From: Rhipicephalus microplus
Lineage: Eukaryota; Arthropoda; Arachnida; Ixodida; Ixodidae
Direction of reading: 5' to 3'
Assembly (NCBI RefSeq): GCF_043290135.1
Contig: NC_134710.1
Location: 137,786,155-137,850,154, forward strand
Length of the DNA: 64,000 nucleotides
Of this stretch, positions 35,078 to 45,479 are shown piece by piece. Position numbers and translations under genes: made by a program. Below the pieces are notes generated by a model, which saw nothing but the letters and a program-made list of their open reading frames with translations, was not told where the DNA came from and made no database searches. How positions within the stretch are numbered: the stretch's first letter is position 1; the number at the start of each line of letters is the position of its first letter.

Positions 35078-35826
35078 GTAGGTCATGCTTAATTGCAGGC
35101 TTGATATGTAGCAAAACAGCAGAGCTGGTGAATAAACAGCTGAAGAGGCATGTCCTGAAATTGAAGATCACTAAATTATGATATGTTGTTCAGTTTGCTG
35201 ACACATGGCCTTATGGGTTATGGATAGTCTTAGGTTATCTTAATAAATACTATGGGTCTCAGTATTACAGTTTATAAAAATTTCGGTATAGCAATAGTTA
35301 TGTAATCGAAAAATGTCATAATGTCATATATTTACATATTCTATTTACAATCCATGATCATCAGTTAGTTCATCAGACTTCAGGATTGTAAAGAAAATGC
35401 CATGGTCATTGGCTTGCTCATGACTTGCTTGAAAGATGCTACTCAAAATTTCTAATGCAAGCTTTTCCCAAAACTACATAATTGTTATTTTAAATGCAAA
35501 GCATTTTTTTGTGTACTGCAGGCACTTTGAGCGCCTATCTATCTATCTGTTCATTTGTCCACCTATCTGTCAGTCTGTCCCTCCGTATGCCTACATCTGG
35601 GTGCTCTTGTGATCACCCCCTTATCTTGGGTCTAAACCGAAAGCAGTATGGGAGGGCAAGATGGTTTGATGAATATGACTGACTGGTCAATTACGCCACA
35701 ATATGGTCACGTACATCGTCAAACCCTTTCCACCAGATGTGTGGCACATACCCACAGGCAGGTATGTGCCACAAATATGTGCCACAAATATATGCCACGG
35801 GTATGCTGGTATGTGGCACAGGCGAT

Positions 35827-36208
35827 TGGCAGTTTATATCTACCTAGGAACGATGAGAACTGACATGGGTAGTTTTAGCGTGTCAGTGTTAACAAGAAGC
35901 TGACGTTGGCACCGTTGACCCGACAAATTCAAAAAATAAATGTTGGGGTCTCAGCAAGAATCGAACTCCAGCATTTTGTGTGGCGATCAAGTACAGTATA
36001 CTCTCACTAAAGGGAACTGGCAGTTTATATCTACCTAGGAACGATGAGAACTGACATGGGTAGTTTTAGCGTGTGAGCGTTAACAAGAAGCTGACGTTGG
36101 CACCGTTGACCCGACAAATTCAAAGAATAAATGTTGGGGTCTCAGCAAGAATCGAACTCCAGCATTTTGTGTGGCGATCAAGTACAGTATACTCTCACTA
36201 AAGGGAAC
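35827..36208. repeat. 191-bp tandem duplication (two units)
   Basis: Unit 1 is 35827-36017 and unit 2 is 36018-36208, both running TGGCAGTTTATATCTACC to CTCACTAAAGGGAAC. They are nearly identical (for example TGTCAG/TGTGAG and AAAAAA/AAAGAA). Each unit ends with the first ~24 bases of the MITE at 36185. Confidence 0.95.
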
Positions 36209-36369
36209 CTGAAGGGACCAGGAAATTATGTTCCATTTAACAGGAGTCCCGTTCACTGAGAGGTGAACATAGGTGCAGACTATAAGCCAAAAACCAAGCG
36301 TTGCAGAGGCAATGGTTTCATTTAGCAGTAGTTCCGTTTAAGAGATTTTTGTTTATTGAGGATCTACTG
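36185..36369. mobile_element. Small TA-target MITE (mariner/pogo-type ends)
   Basis: TA|CAGTATACTCTCACTAAA at the left and TTTATTGAGGATCTACTG|TA at the right form inverted ends with TA on both sides (36183-36184, 36370-36371). The related repeat at 60291-60292 carries the undisturbed TA site. No coding capacity. Confidence 0.8.
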
Positions 36370-36850
36370 TATTCTACTACAGAGCCATGCCCGGTCTCAG
36401 AACTTCATTTCAAATAGACCTTCATGTTTGTGAAACATCAATTGTGGTTGTAGTGTTGGCTATACAATTTTATAAATATTACATATGTACTCCTATGATA
36501 CAGCTCTCATGTTGGGCTAATGTCAAATGTAGTTAGGCACCGTCGGTTGAAGTTGATGTTGCAATGTCCGAGCCATCCTCGCTAGCACCAGCACTCATAT
36601 CACCTTATCGTTTCTGGTGTAGCTAATATTCGTGTTGCTCTTGGCATGGTTATGCAATTGTGAACAACTGGTTATATAAAACTTCTGTGGCTATTTAACA
36701 TATGTCTGTGTGTGCATTTTCGCATATCTTTAGTGCCACTTTGTAACGTTTCGCTAAAAAAAAATTATAGTGCATTCATATTCCATCTGCATGCTTTGCA
36801 TAACATCGATTCCCAAGGTACGTGTGATCTGCTGAATTTCTTACTTGCTT

Positions 36851-37541
36851 TCACAAGTTTAGTTTCTCTACTCTCATGAAAATCAAGATTTTAGTTATAC
36901 TCAAAGTGGTCTAAAATTGCTTTTAAAAAACACAAGGTGGCTAAAAAAAAAACTGAAAAGAGCTCATTTCTAGAGTCTCTTAGAAATTGTCACTTGGCTG
37001 CTTGCCACTGCTTTTGGCATGAGGAGTTCACCAAGGCCACATGCACAAAATAACCATGATTGTGAAGCTTTCATGATAGAATGAATTATTTTTAAAATAC
37101 CACCCTTTCTACAGATGATGTTTTGTTTATACGTTTAAATGTGTTTTTTTTCAAGGTGCAATTTTTGGCAACTTCTTGAATTCGGTCATCGTGTTTCTGG
37201 CACTTTTTATCAGCAGACTTGGATGAAATTTTTGTCACATTATCCTTAATATATGAAGAGTTCAATTATGTTCTTTAAAACCTGATATCTCTAATATATT
37301 TATTATAAAGTTCGAGTAAGCAATTAATGCAGGCCGGGAATTTTGTGACCTCTCATATTACATTTTTTTTCTTGTTCATTTAAACATGGTATATTCACTT
37401 TCTTGATAGTTATTTGCATTATACCTTTAGTGTGGAGCAATATTAGCTATTAACGGCTTGTAAAAATGAAAGTTTAGTGGCAGAAAATTTATATCCAAAA
37501 AGAGCTGTATTTGACACATTATCATGGTACAAAACGAAAAC
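36851..37541. other. AKTIP intron D-E sequence
   Basis: AT-rich, nothing recognised. Confidence 0.5.
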
Positions 37542-37543
37542 TA

Positions 37544-39380
37544 CAGTCGAGCCCACATATAACAGCCCCACTTAAAACGAACTTTCGCTTAAAACGAACA
37601 ATATCCGCGTGACCGTGAAAATATGCATTGGTTCAATGGCACAAAATCGCACTACAAGGAACGTCTCCGAGCGCCGCTGATCGGTTACAGCGAACAGAGT
37701 CAGCGGTCTGCCGACTTCCCGGGAAACTGATTTCGACCACCGATCAGGCATCGGCGAGGTGCCCATACATTTTTATTGTTAAATGCCGACCCTGCCTCCG
37801 CGCCCCTCTAGTTGCCGCTCTCCCCGACCGCTTTTTGTTACGCACCCCTCCGTCCTTTGTCCCCCTGCTACTCTGAGCACCCCACATCGCCAGACGAGGC
37901 CCGTGTTTTCACACTGCCACCAATCTTTCGAAGACCGGTCGGCCATCTACCCTGTTTTTGATCGCTGGTACTGTCGTTGGCGGCGCCAGCCTGGAGTGAC
38001 CAGACCATTTGCCAACATCGTCGGCCACCGACTGTATCCGATAATCTGCGTCTAGTGCACACGGGTACGCTACCCCACCGACTCTGATAATTTGCGATTT
38101 ATTTCGTGTTTAGGACTTGTTCTCGCTCACTTCGCAGCATGCCTTCTGCGCGCGTGCGGAAGCGCGAAAATGGCTGTTAATTTGCGCGGAACGAATCGCG
38201 AAATATCGAAGTTCATGAGGTCACGCAAACCTGCCAGGGCAATGAAACGATTTTTTGACCACGGCCGCCGATTCTTCGAATACTGCTGCGCGCACCGATT
38301 CAGGCGGCCATGCACTCTTTCCAAGTTTTTCTACGTGCGAGTTTCGCGGACCTCTCAAGCAAGCTACCCAACCTGCCTCCTTCCCGTATGTTTTGCTTTT
38401 CAAGGTTGCCCTCCCGCCGCATCCTCTCCTCTCTTTATCGCAACTCCTTGTCCTTTTCTCGCAAGTCTGATCACCTCTCTTGATCACAACTCCTTCGCCT
38501 GTCTCCACCGCTCCGCGACGCCTGTCACGCTGGCTCGAATTAGTTTCGTTTTTTGACTGGAATTGGGCCCAGAGCTGTTCCACGTGCTCTGGCATGTGTG
38601 TCGCGTGTGCGCCTCTTGCTTGCTCTTGGTGTGCATGTGTGGTTATGATGGCCGACGGGAGGACTAGCATGCTTCTTCGTGCCGCTTAACAAAACGTCGA
38701 AAGTGGAACCGCTTGGCTTGAGCATAATCAGCGCGTTAGGTTCCGCGTTGTGGAGTGCTTGCTCATAGCTGTTGACCACCTGGCAGCCAACTTGCCGCTT
38801 CGGGAATCCCTATACTCAGCTGTGGAGATGGTGAATATTTCGTGGGCGACGGTGACGACTACATGCGCGTGAAACTGTTTTCGCGAGGCCAACTTCGTCG
38901 ACGTCGGGCCCGATGCCGAGCCTGAAGCTTCCGAACTGCGGCGGCGATTTGTGGGCGTGCGTCATCGACTCCGACCTGGGAGAGCGGGTGGGACATCTGT
39001 TGTGATAGTTTAATTACGGCCGATGATGATGCCGACACTGCGGAACCGCGCACGAATTGGGGCATTGTGAATGAAGTACGTGACGGGAGCGATTTGGAGG
39101 AATCGGATTGCGAGAATGACGAAACTTTGGAGCCAGTGTCTCATGCAGTTTCTGCCACGTGCCTCGGCGAACGAGCACCCTGCCGTTTTAAATGGAACTC
39201 GAGGCGGCTCCTATCGCTTCTGTTCTTCGAAACACGTGCATCACGGACTTTTTGGGGCAAAAATGTTTGTATTTTCACTCGCAATTTTTTTTAAAAGCTG
39301 TGCTTCATTTACTACGAACTTCGGGATACAGCGAACGGATGCCGCGTCACGCTCAGGTTCGTTATAAGGGGGCTCGACTG
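37544..39380 (+). mobile_element. pogo/Tigger-type DNA transposon remnant
   Basis: The ends are CAGTCGAGCCCACATATAAC at 37544 and its inverted partner GTTATAAGGGGGCTCGACTG at 39361-39380, each bordered by TA (37542-37543, 39381-39382). Near 38770-38900 the plus strand reads LYSAVEMVNISWATVTTT, then a stop, then NCFREANF. This is the C-terminal block of Tigger/CENP-B-like transposases (A..MI..AW..VT.TTIRNCFR.AGF). An acidic tail (VRDGSDLEESDCENDE) follows at 39076. The N-terminal HTH and the DDE core are not recognisable, so the 1.84-kb copy is internally deleted and inactive. In AKTIP intron D-E. Confidence 0.8.
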
Positions 39381-39476
39381 TATGCAACTTTATATGAAAC
39401 TGACTACATATTTGGTATAAGTATAAAAAAACCTATGTAAATGATGAGAATTTGATTGCCCTTGGCCACCGATTAA

Positions 39477-39719
39477 TGATTGATTGATTTGTGGGGTTTA
39501 ACATCCCAAAACCACCATATGATTATGAGAGAGGCCGTAGTGGAGGGCTCCGGAAATTTCGACCACCTGGGGTTCTTTAACGTGCACCCAAATCTGAGTA
39601 CACGGGCCTACAACATTTCCGCCTCCATCGGAAATGCAGCCGCCACAGCCTGGATTTGATCCCGCGACCTGCGGGTCAGCAGCTGAGTACTTTAGCCACT
39701 AGACCACCGTGGTGGGGCA
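39477..39719 (-). mobile_element. Ruka-type SINE (minus) with 15-bp target duplication
   Basis: Full-length copy with ATTG-repeat tail, flanked by TTGGCCACCGATTAA at 39462-39476 and 39720-39734, identical on both sides. Located about 80 bp beyond the Tigger remnant in AKTIP intron D-E. Confidence 0.95.
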
Positions 39720-39734
39720 TTGGCCACCGATTAA

Positions 39735-40459
39735 AAAACTTTCTTTTTTATTAGCATCTCTTCTTAAGCATTGCTGTCACAGTGAGAGAGTGCCTGGTAA
39801 CACATGTTGACACTTTGACATGAGGCATCATAGTACTAAGATGAGAGCTTGGGCCAGAATACTTTTGTTGATTTAAAAAAAATAGCATTCAAGGCACTAT
39901 TACACTACATTTTCATTAGCTCACACCCATGTTACGTTCAAACTTTTTTTTAATAACTGAAGCTGTTGTCCTGGGTGGAGGAACAATTGCACCATTTGCA
40001 CCATTGTGCGCGAATTTTGTTTACCTGCACCATCCTGCACTGAACCGCCGCTGTTGCACCAAACTTTTATCAGCACCATACTGCGCCGCAGCACCCGAAT
40101 TTGTCCGCAAGGTGTGGAAGCCATTAAGCCCTGTGCCTGAAAACGTGGCTGACACATCGTGTTTTTGGTTTCTTTGAAACTGTTATATTTTCGGTTTTGT
40201 CAGGGCTATGATCGCTCGAGCAGCAGCTGTGAACTTCAATTATGATCGTGGTCATGGTCACTGGCACACACGCTAACTTGGCAGGCATCAGCATGAATGG
40301 CACGTGAGCCCTTCTACATTCTGCACTCTCTAATGGGAAAAAAAACTTAGGAAAGAGCACATCTCTGTGGTGCCGCCATGTTCTCTTATATACTAGTATT
40401 TTGTAGAGTTTCTTCTGAATCACGATGAGCAATGCAGGCAGACAAGAGCTTTACATGTT
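39735..40459. other. AKTIP intron D-E sequence with TGCACC words
   Basis: Nothing firm. 39988-40090 has repeated GCACCA/GCACCATT words resembling the GCTCCA units of repeat family W but too diverged to assign. Confidence 0.35.
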
Positions 40460-41303
40460 GAGTATGGGGAGTACAAAATGGCAGTCTATACAGATGTAAT
40501 GGAATATAAGGATGAAGAGGCTTTTGCGATTGTGGTGGTGGACAGGCGGGGACTTTAGCTCGCCTCTGGATCGGTCAAAACTCGCTTCTCAGAAAGTGCA
40601 TAGGGAGTGGCAATAGCACTAGCTATAGGCCACTCTCTGTCAGACATGATTCTCGGTTATTCGAAGACAACCATTCAAAATCTGGCGAAAAGCAGAATAT
40701 TGGTAATCACCACACGATTGCTGCATGGGGCCACCGTGCGAGAAATTCGGGAAATAGAAATTGTTTGGGTACCAGCACGCTCTGGCGCCCCTAGGAACGA
40801 CGCAGCTCACTTGAATGTTCGAGGTTGGACAGTTGGGCTGCCTGTTCCGGGAAGGTTTGCGAGAAATGGGCTGGTGTCCTGTCACAATATTAGTAATCAT
40901 AATAAACTATAGAGCTGAGGCTTTATCTGCCCTCGCACAACCGGTTGACAAAGGCGCAGGGATGCATGTGGAGAAAACTGCAGACACGATCTTTTCTCAA
41001 CCCATACATGTGGAGCAAAATATGTCCAGAGGGGATTAGGCCGTAATGCGAGTGGTGCCTGGCAGTGGCAACATGTGATCAGATACTGTGGGGATGTAGC
41101 ATGGTGCTGCCGCTGGTGGATGTTGTGCGTGATCCTTCTCTCGAGCCCTGGGAGGTCGTGTTGACCAGCTCAGACCCAGTCGTCCAGGCAAGGATCATTG
41201 AGTGGGCCACACAGGTCGCTGTCAACCTTTGGCTAATGACCATCTAACACAGAATCGTCCGCAGTTGTCTTCTGATGAAATAAAGTTTTACCATCCATCC
41301 ATA
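40460..41303 (+). mobile_element. LINE 3' fragment: RNase H domain and 3' UTR
   Basis: The plus strand reads AVYTDV (first RNase H Asp), SVKTRFSESA, then AIALAIGHSLSDMILGYSKT (the third acidic site, usually DSK, reads YSK) and IEIVWVPARSGAPRNDAAH, the W-V-P-A-H-S-G-x-P-G-N-E motif of LINE RNase H domains. The 3' end has GATGAAATAAAGTTTTACC and a CCATCCATCCAT tail at 41290-41301. Stops and lost acidic residues show it is dead. A different family from the I-like pair at 3517-13178. In AKTIP intron D-E. Confidence 0.8.
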
Positions 41304-42404
41304 TGCGATATTAGATCCAAAAAAGCTGGATGCCAGCCTTCCTTAGTACAACACTACAATTCATTGCTATCACATCACTTGCTTCACTGTTGCGGTGGAA
41401 TTGGGATTTTTTATGGCAGCGTTTCAACAAAGAAAGAAGTGTTAAAAAGAAGCGGGAGTGGTGTGTGGTTCTTGCAACACCTGTATAAGGCTGCTTATCG
41501 AGAGCACGCACACATTCTCGTTCATTTTGCCCCTGTGCTCCGTTATATGGTGCTTATCGACTTGGTGGTTGACGCTAGCTAGAAATTGTTTGGGTACCAG
41601 CACGCTCTGGCGCCCCTAGGAACGACGCAGCTCACTTGAATGTTCGAGGTTGGACAGTTGGGCTGCCTGTTCCGGGAAGGTTTGCGAGAAATGGGCTGGT
41701 GTCCTGTCACAATATTAGTAATCATAATAAACTATAGAGCTGAGGCTTTATCTGCCCTCGCACAACCGGTTGACAAAGGCGCAGGGATGCATGTGGAGAA
41801 AACTGCAGACACGATCTTTTCTCAACCCATACATGTGGAGCAAAATATGTCCAGAGGGGATTAGGCCGTAATGCGAGTGGTGCCTGGCAGTGGCAACATG
41901 TGATCAGATACTGTGGGGATGTAGCATGGTGCTGCCGCTGGTGGATGTTGTGCGTGATCCTTCTCTCGAGCCCTGGGAGGTCGTGTTGACCAGCTCAGAC
42001 CCAGTCGTCCAGGCAAGGATCATTGAGTGGGCCACACAGGTCGCTGTCAACCTTTGGCTAATGACCATCTAACACAGAATCGTCCGCAGTTGTCTTCTGA
42101 TGAAATAAAGTTTTACCATCCATCCATATGCGATATTAGATCCAAAAAAGCTGGATGCCAGCCTTCCTTAGTACAACACTACAATTCATTGCTATCACAT
42201 CACTTGCTTCGCTGTTGCGGTGGAATTGGGATTTTTTATGGCAGCGTTTCAACAAAGAAAGAAGTGTTAAAAAGAAGCGGGAGTGGTGTCTGGTTCTTGC
42301 AACACCTGTATAAGGCTGCTTATCGAGAGCACGCACACATTCTTGTTCATTTTGCCCCTGTGCTCCGTTATATGGTGCTTATCGACTTGGTGGTTGACGC
42401 TAGC
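40755..42404 (+). repeat. 825-bp tandem duplication, two near-identical units
   Basis: Unit 1 is 40755-41579 and unit 2 is 41580-42404. Both start TAGAAATTGTTTGGGTACC and end GGTTGACGCTAGC. I see only three base differences (TTCACTG/TTCGCTG, GTGTGTGG/GTGTCTGG, TTCTCG/TTCTTG). Each unit holds the end of the LINE fragment, its CCAT tail and ~280 bp of flanking DNA, so the duplication happened after the LINE inserted. Apparent open frames in both units (for example 40815-41039 and 41640-41864) are copies of one another. Confidence 0.97.
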
Positions 42405-42539
42405 TTATGGTTGCCCTGCTAGCGTGCACGTCAGTAATTGTGACCACGCCCTTGAAAACAAAGTTCCCAGTCGCTGCTCGAGTGACACCCTTTACCCTTT
42501 CACATCTCTTTATCGTCATTCAAGACGAACAAGGCATTT

Positions 42540-42745
42540 CTTCTCTGCTTTGATAGGAGGCCTCCCAAGTAGTGTGATGCTTATCACCCCTGCAATCCAT
42601 AAAGATGGGTCGGCTTGTTCGATCCCTGCTTCAGCTGCGTTCATCGCCCCCGTGTGCGCGCTTTTACTCGCAGATAGAACACACAATACGTAAGGGCAAT
42701 GTTATCAATTTGGACTTTATACGGGACATGACAGCAACGGCGACT
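42540..42745 (+). repeat. Dispersed repeat family R, fragment
   Basis: GGTCGGCTTGTTCGATCCCT, CAGCTGCGTTCATCGCCC and CGCGCTTTTACTCGCAGAT match 54776-54840 of copy 2. Only the last part of the repeat is present. In AKTIP intron D-E. Confidence 0.65.
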
Positions 42746-43231
42746 GTAAAAACCAGTCGAGAGTGCTGCCACAATAATAAGGCTATTGCACAATTTAGCT
42801 CAGTGTTTGAAAAATGCAGCATTGGACAAATGTTGTCTTACAAGTGCTTTGTAACTGGGCTACATCTACTCTGAACATTTTTTCTGACTGCTCTAAACTT
42901 GCTCAAGAAGGGCTTTCTGGATGTCCCAAGCCTTCTATAAAAGGCACTATTGCCCGTTCCCAGGATTGCTCCCAAACCCGTGCACCCTGTTCCATCCCTG
43001 TGTTGTCATTAAGTGCTAATAATTGCCCACTTGATATTACTATGCTCTTCTATCCATCTCGAGCTCATTCCTTATGCCTAGAATGAGAAAGTGCTTCTAA
43101 ACAGATGGAAGAAAACACAGACACTCAGAAATAAAACTTATTGATTTCATGGTGGAAGAAACCATTGCCCTGTAGGTAACATGAGTACTGTTGAAACAAC
43201 TGCTAAAATTGAACTATTGTTTGTCATGCAG

Positions 43232-43330
43232 GAAAAACGTTAATTTTTTGTGGCAAGTTCTACTCTGTGCGCGACGTGCCTTCTACAAGATTGAGACACA
43301 AACTCCTCTGAATCCTGAGGCGGCCACACT
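43232..43330 (+). CDS. AKTIP: AKTIP exon E
   Basis: 99-base exon after TTTGTCATGCAG, ending ACACT|GTGAGT. It reads [20 protein letters not shown] then [10 protein letters not shown], matching the family segment NHNHIWQVLMYARRVFYKI..ASPLNPEAAVLY, the C-terminal helices of the E2-like domain. The 8.15-kb intron before it (35078-43231) is the largest and holds the dispersed repeat X, a Tigger remnant, a SINE, LINE debris and an 825-bp tandem duplication. Confidence 0.93.
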
Positions 43331-43727
43331 GTGAGTCATGTTTTCACCTAAGCTACTCAAGTGAAAATGTTCAACTGCTATATATTTAGATTATTGTGCA
43401 AGTAATTATGGTAACTATATAGGATTATCATAAAGAAAGAGATAAAAGATGTCTGTCAGTACTGCATGCTGGTATTTTCACTCTTTCTCTTAATGTGATG
43501 GCTGCCACTTCCAGTTAGCAGAGGTGGGGTGCTTGCATGTGGCAGGACCTAGAGACAACTGCAGTGCCTATTTAACTATGGTGTACTATTTACCTAAAAA
43601 GGAACAGCATGTTCAACTTGACACATAGTATCTAAAGCCAGACATGCACACAAGTACTTATGTATATGCCTCACTTCAGTGTGGGTCTGACTTAAGTTTT
43701 GTGCCAGGGTGTGCCGGTTATTTCTTT
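43331..43727. other. AKTIP intron E-F sequence
   Basis: Nothing recognised. Confidence 0.5.
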
Positions 43728-43813
43728 TCGGCACGTACAACTCATCCTCATTAAATCGGCACGTACAACTTCATCGGCATTAGATCGGCACGTACAACTT
43801 CATTGGCATTAGT
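43728..43813 (+). repeat. 28-29-bp tandem repeat, three units
   Basis: Units begin TCGGCACGTACAACT at 43728, 43756 and 43785. They stand next to the downstream end of the antisense gypsy gag fragment. Function unknown. Confidence 0.9.
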
Positions 43814-43864
43814 ATTCATCGTCGTACTCATCGACATTGTTGTCATGCCTTCCTGCCATGATAG

Positions 43865-45290
43865 GGGGAACTTTTCAGTGTCTTGACGATTGGCAACCTT
43901 GCCCCCCGAGGTCGCAGCAGTTAGTTTCCCCGGCGCGGGCTAGGCGAAAGGCTTCTGGTGACGTCCGCGTAGCTCTGAGGGAAATCACGGTGACGCGCAG
44001 GTGATGGAGATCACCAGCGACGCAGTGGAGTTGCATGGCCAGGCGACAGTTATTCAGCATCGTGGGCACGACGGTCTTCAGAGCGGGAAGAAGCGGAACG
44101 AGGAAAATTCCCGAACCCAGAATCGCCATGACGGCAATAGCAGGCAATGTGGCCGGATTCTCCGCAGCGGAAGCAAATAGGTGGACGGTCGGCCATGTGC
44201 CATAAGTCAGTTTGGCGAACTGGTGGTCGTCTCGTAGAATCCCGTTGCCACCAAGGTACAGCAGCGGGTCGTGGCTGGAAGGGCGCCGCCACAAATGACG
44301 ATGGAGGGCGACAGACCACATCAGCGTAGCTCGCTGGATGTTGCTCAGGACTTGGCGCGGGTGGTGTAACGGCTTGCCTCGATCCCTGGAGGACAATTTC
44401 GGCAACAGTTGCGACAGGCGGTTGGGTAGGGGGAACGCAGAGGGCCCGAAGTTCCTCACACAGTATTTCCCTAATGATTTGTCACAGGGAACTTTCACAT
44501 ACGGCAGTGTTCTGAGCTGCAGCACTTACTGCCGTGTGGTTCGGCAGGCGGTTAAAGTGTCAGCATCGTTGTTGCAGTGTGCGCTCAATGACAGTCGCCT
44601 CTCATATGAATTCATCTACTGTTGTAGGTGGATTTCGTACAAGGCCCGCAAACACTGGTTCCTTAACACCCTGCATTAGGTGACGCACCTTCTTCGCCTC
44701 GGGCATGTCAGGGTCAGCTCGTCGAAACAGACGGATCATACCCTCTGCGTACATGGCGGCTGTTTCATTGGGTTTTTGCACGTGGGCTTCAATCAGTTGC
44801 TATGCGCGATCCCGTCGGTCCGAGTTCAAGAATGTAGCGAGGAGCTTTCGACGGAAATCTTCCAAAGATTGGAATGTAGCCTCGCGGTTCTCGTAGCACG
44901 TGCGAGCGCTATCTTCCAGTGCCAAATATGCACGGCCAAGTTTGTGCTGTTCGCTCCAGTGATAAGATACAGCGACCCGTTCGAACTGTTCGAGCCAGTT
45001 CTCGACATCCTCGTACTCTTCCCCATGGAAAACTTCAGGAACGCGAGGATGTTCAAGAGTCACCTGTGAGGGAAGAGTGGTCTGCGATGGCAGGATAACC
45101 GTGGATGTCATAGGAGCTGCCATGCTGGAAAGAGGCGGGACAGGTGCAGACTCCTGACTTAGGCCTAGTAGGCGCCGACTGAATCGGTGCACTGGAATCG
45201 TGACGAGGGGCTGAGTCTCTGGACTAGGTGAACGGGTCCGAGCAAAACACTCCTGCATCAGGTTGTAGGCTCCAGCACCTCCACCAGTGT
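43865..45290 (-). pseudogene. Gypsy (Ty3) gag fragment, antisense in AKTIP intron E-F
   Basis: One minus-strand frame from about 45258 reads a capsid-like segment (FHGEEYEDVENWLEQFERVA then KLGRAYLALEDSARTCYENR, LEDFRRKLLATF), then IEAHVQKPNETAAMYAEGM and VRHLMQGVKEPVF, the retrotransposon gag core. The zinc knuckle CFRCGESGHIACYC (C-x2-C-x4-H-x4-C) lies near 44180, followed by a basic Arg/Ser tail. Several in-frame stops (near 44800, 44614, 44569 and 44464) kill it, but no frameshift is needed. No protease or RT follows, so it is a gag-only fragment. Confidence 0.85.
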
Positions 45291-45479
45291 CACGACGTCA
45301 AAACAGAGGTTTTTGCCACAGAGATTAAGACACCAGAAGCAGGTTGGTCTTTTTAATAGAACACGCAAGTGAGTTCTTCTTTTTCATCCATTTCATTGTC
45401 CTTTATGGCACATGCACAACTGCCATTGTCTTTCTTTTTGACAAACACATGGCACCTATGCATACATGCTTAAGCTTGC

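Larger units (their letters stand above)
35493..36850 (-). repeat. Dispersed repeat family X, copy 1 (minus)
   Basis: The reverse complement matches 59815-61428 across its length: CAGCAGAT.ACACGTACCTTGGG, GTAGAATACTTGAT, a B-box-like AGTTCGATTCTTGCTGAGA, CACATACCCACAGGC, CCAAGATAAGGG, ATGCTTTGCATTTAAA. It contains a 4-base microsatellite, a 191-bp tandem duplication and a nested TA-target MITE. Lies in AKTIP intron D-E. Confidence 0.75.

Noticed and set aside
38092..38556. 154-codon frame inside the Tigger remnant
   Set aside because: Arg/Ser/Pro-rich translation without CENP-B HTH or DDE motifs; explained by GC-rich non-coding sequence.
38221..38670. 149-codon minus-strand frame
   Set aside because: Shadow of the same GC-rich Tigger interior; no motif.
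40815..42422. Pairs of identical open frames suggesting a tandem gene family
   Set aside because: They are the two halves of the 825-bp duplication covering LINE 3' UTR; no protein signature.
43875..44525. 216-codon minus-strand frame
   Set aside because: Out of frame with the gag that has a clear zinc knuckle in the same place; a shadow.
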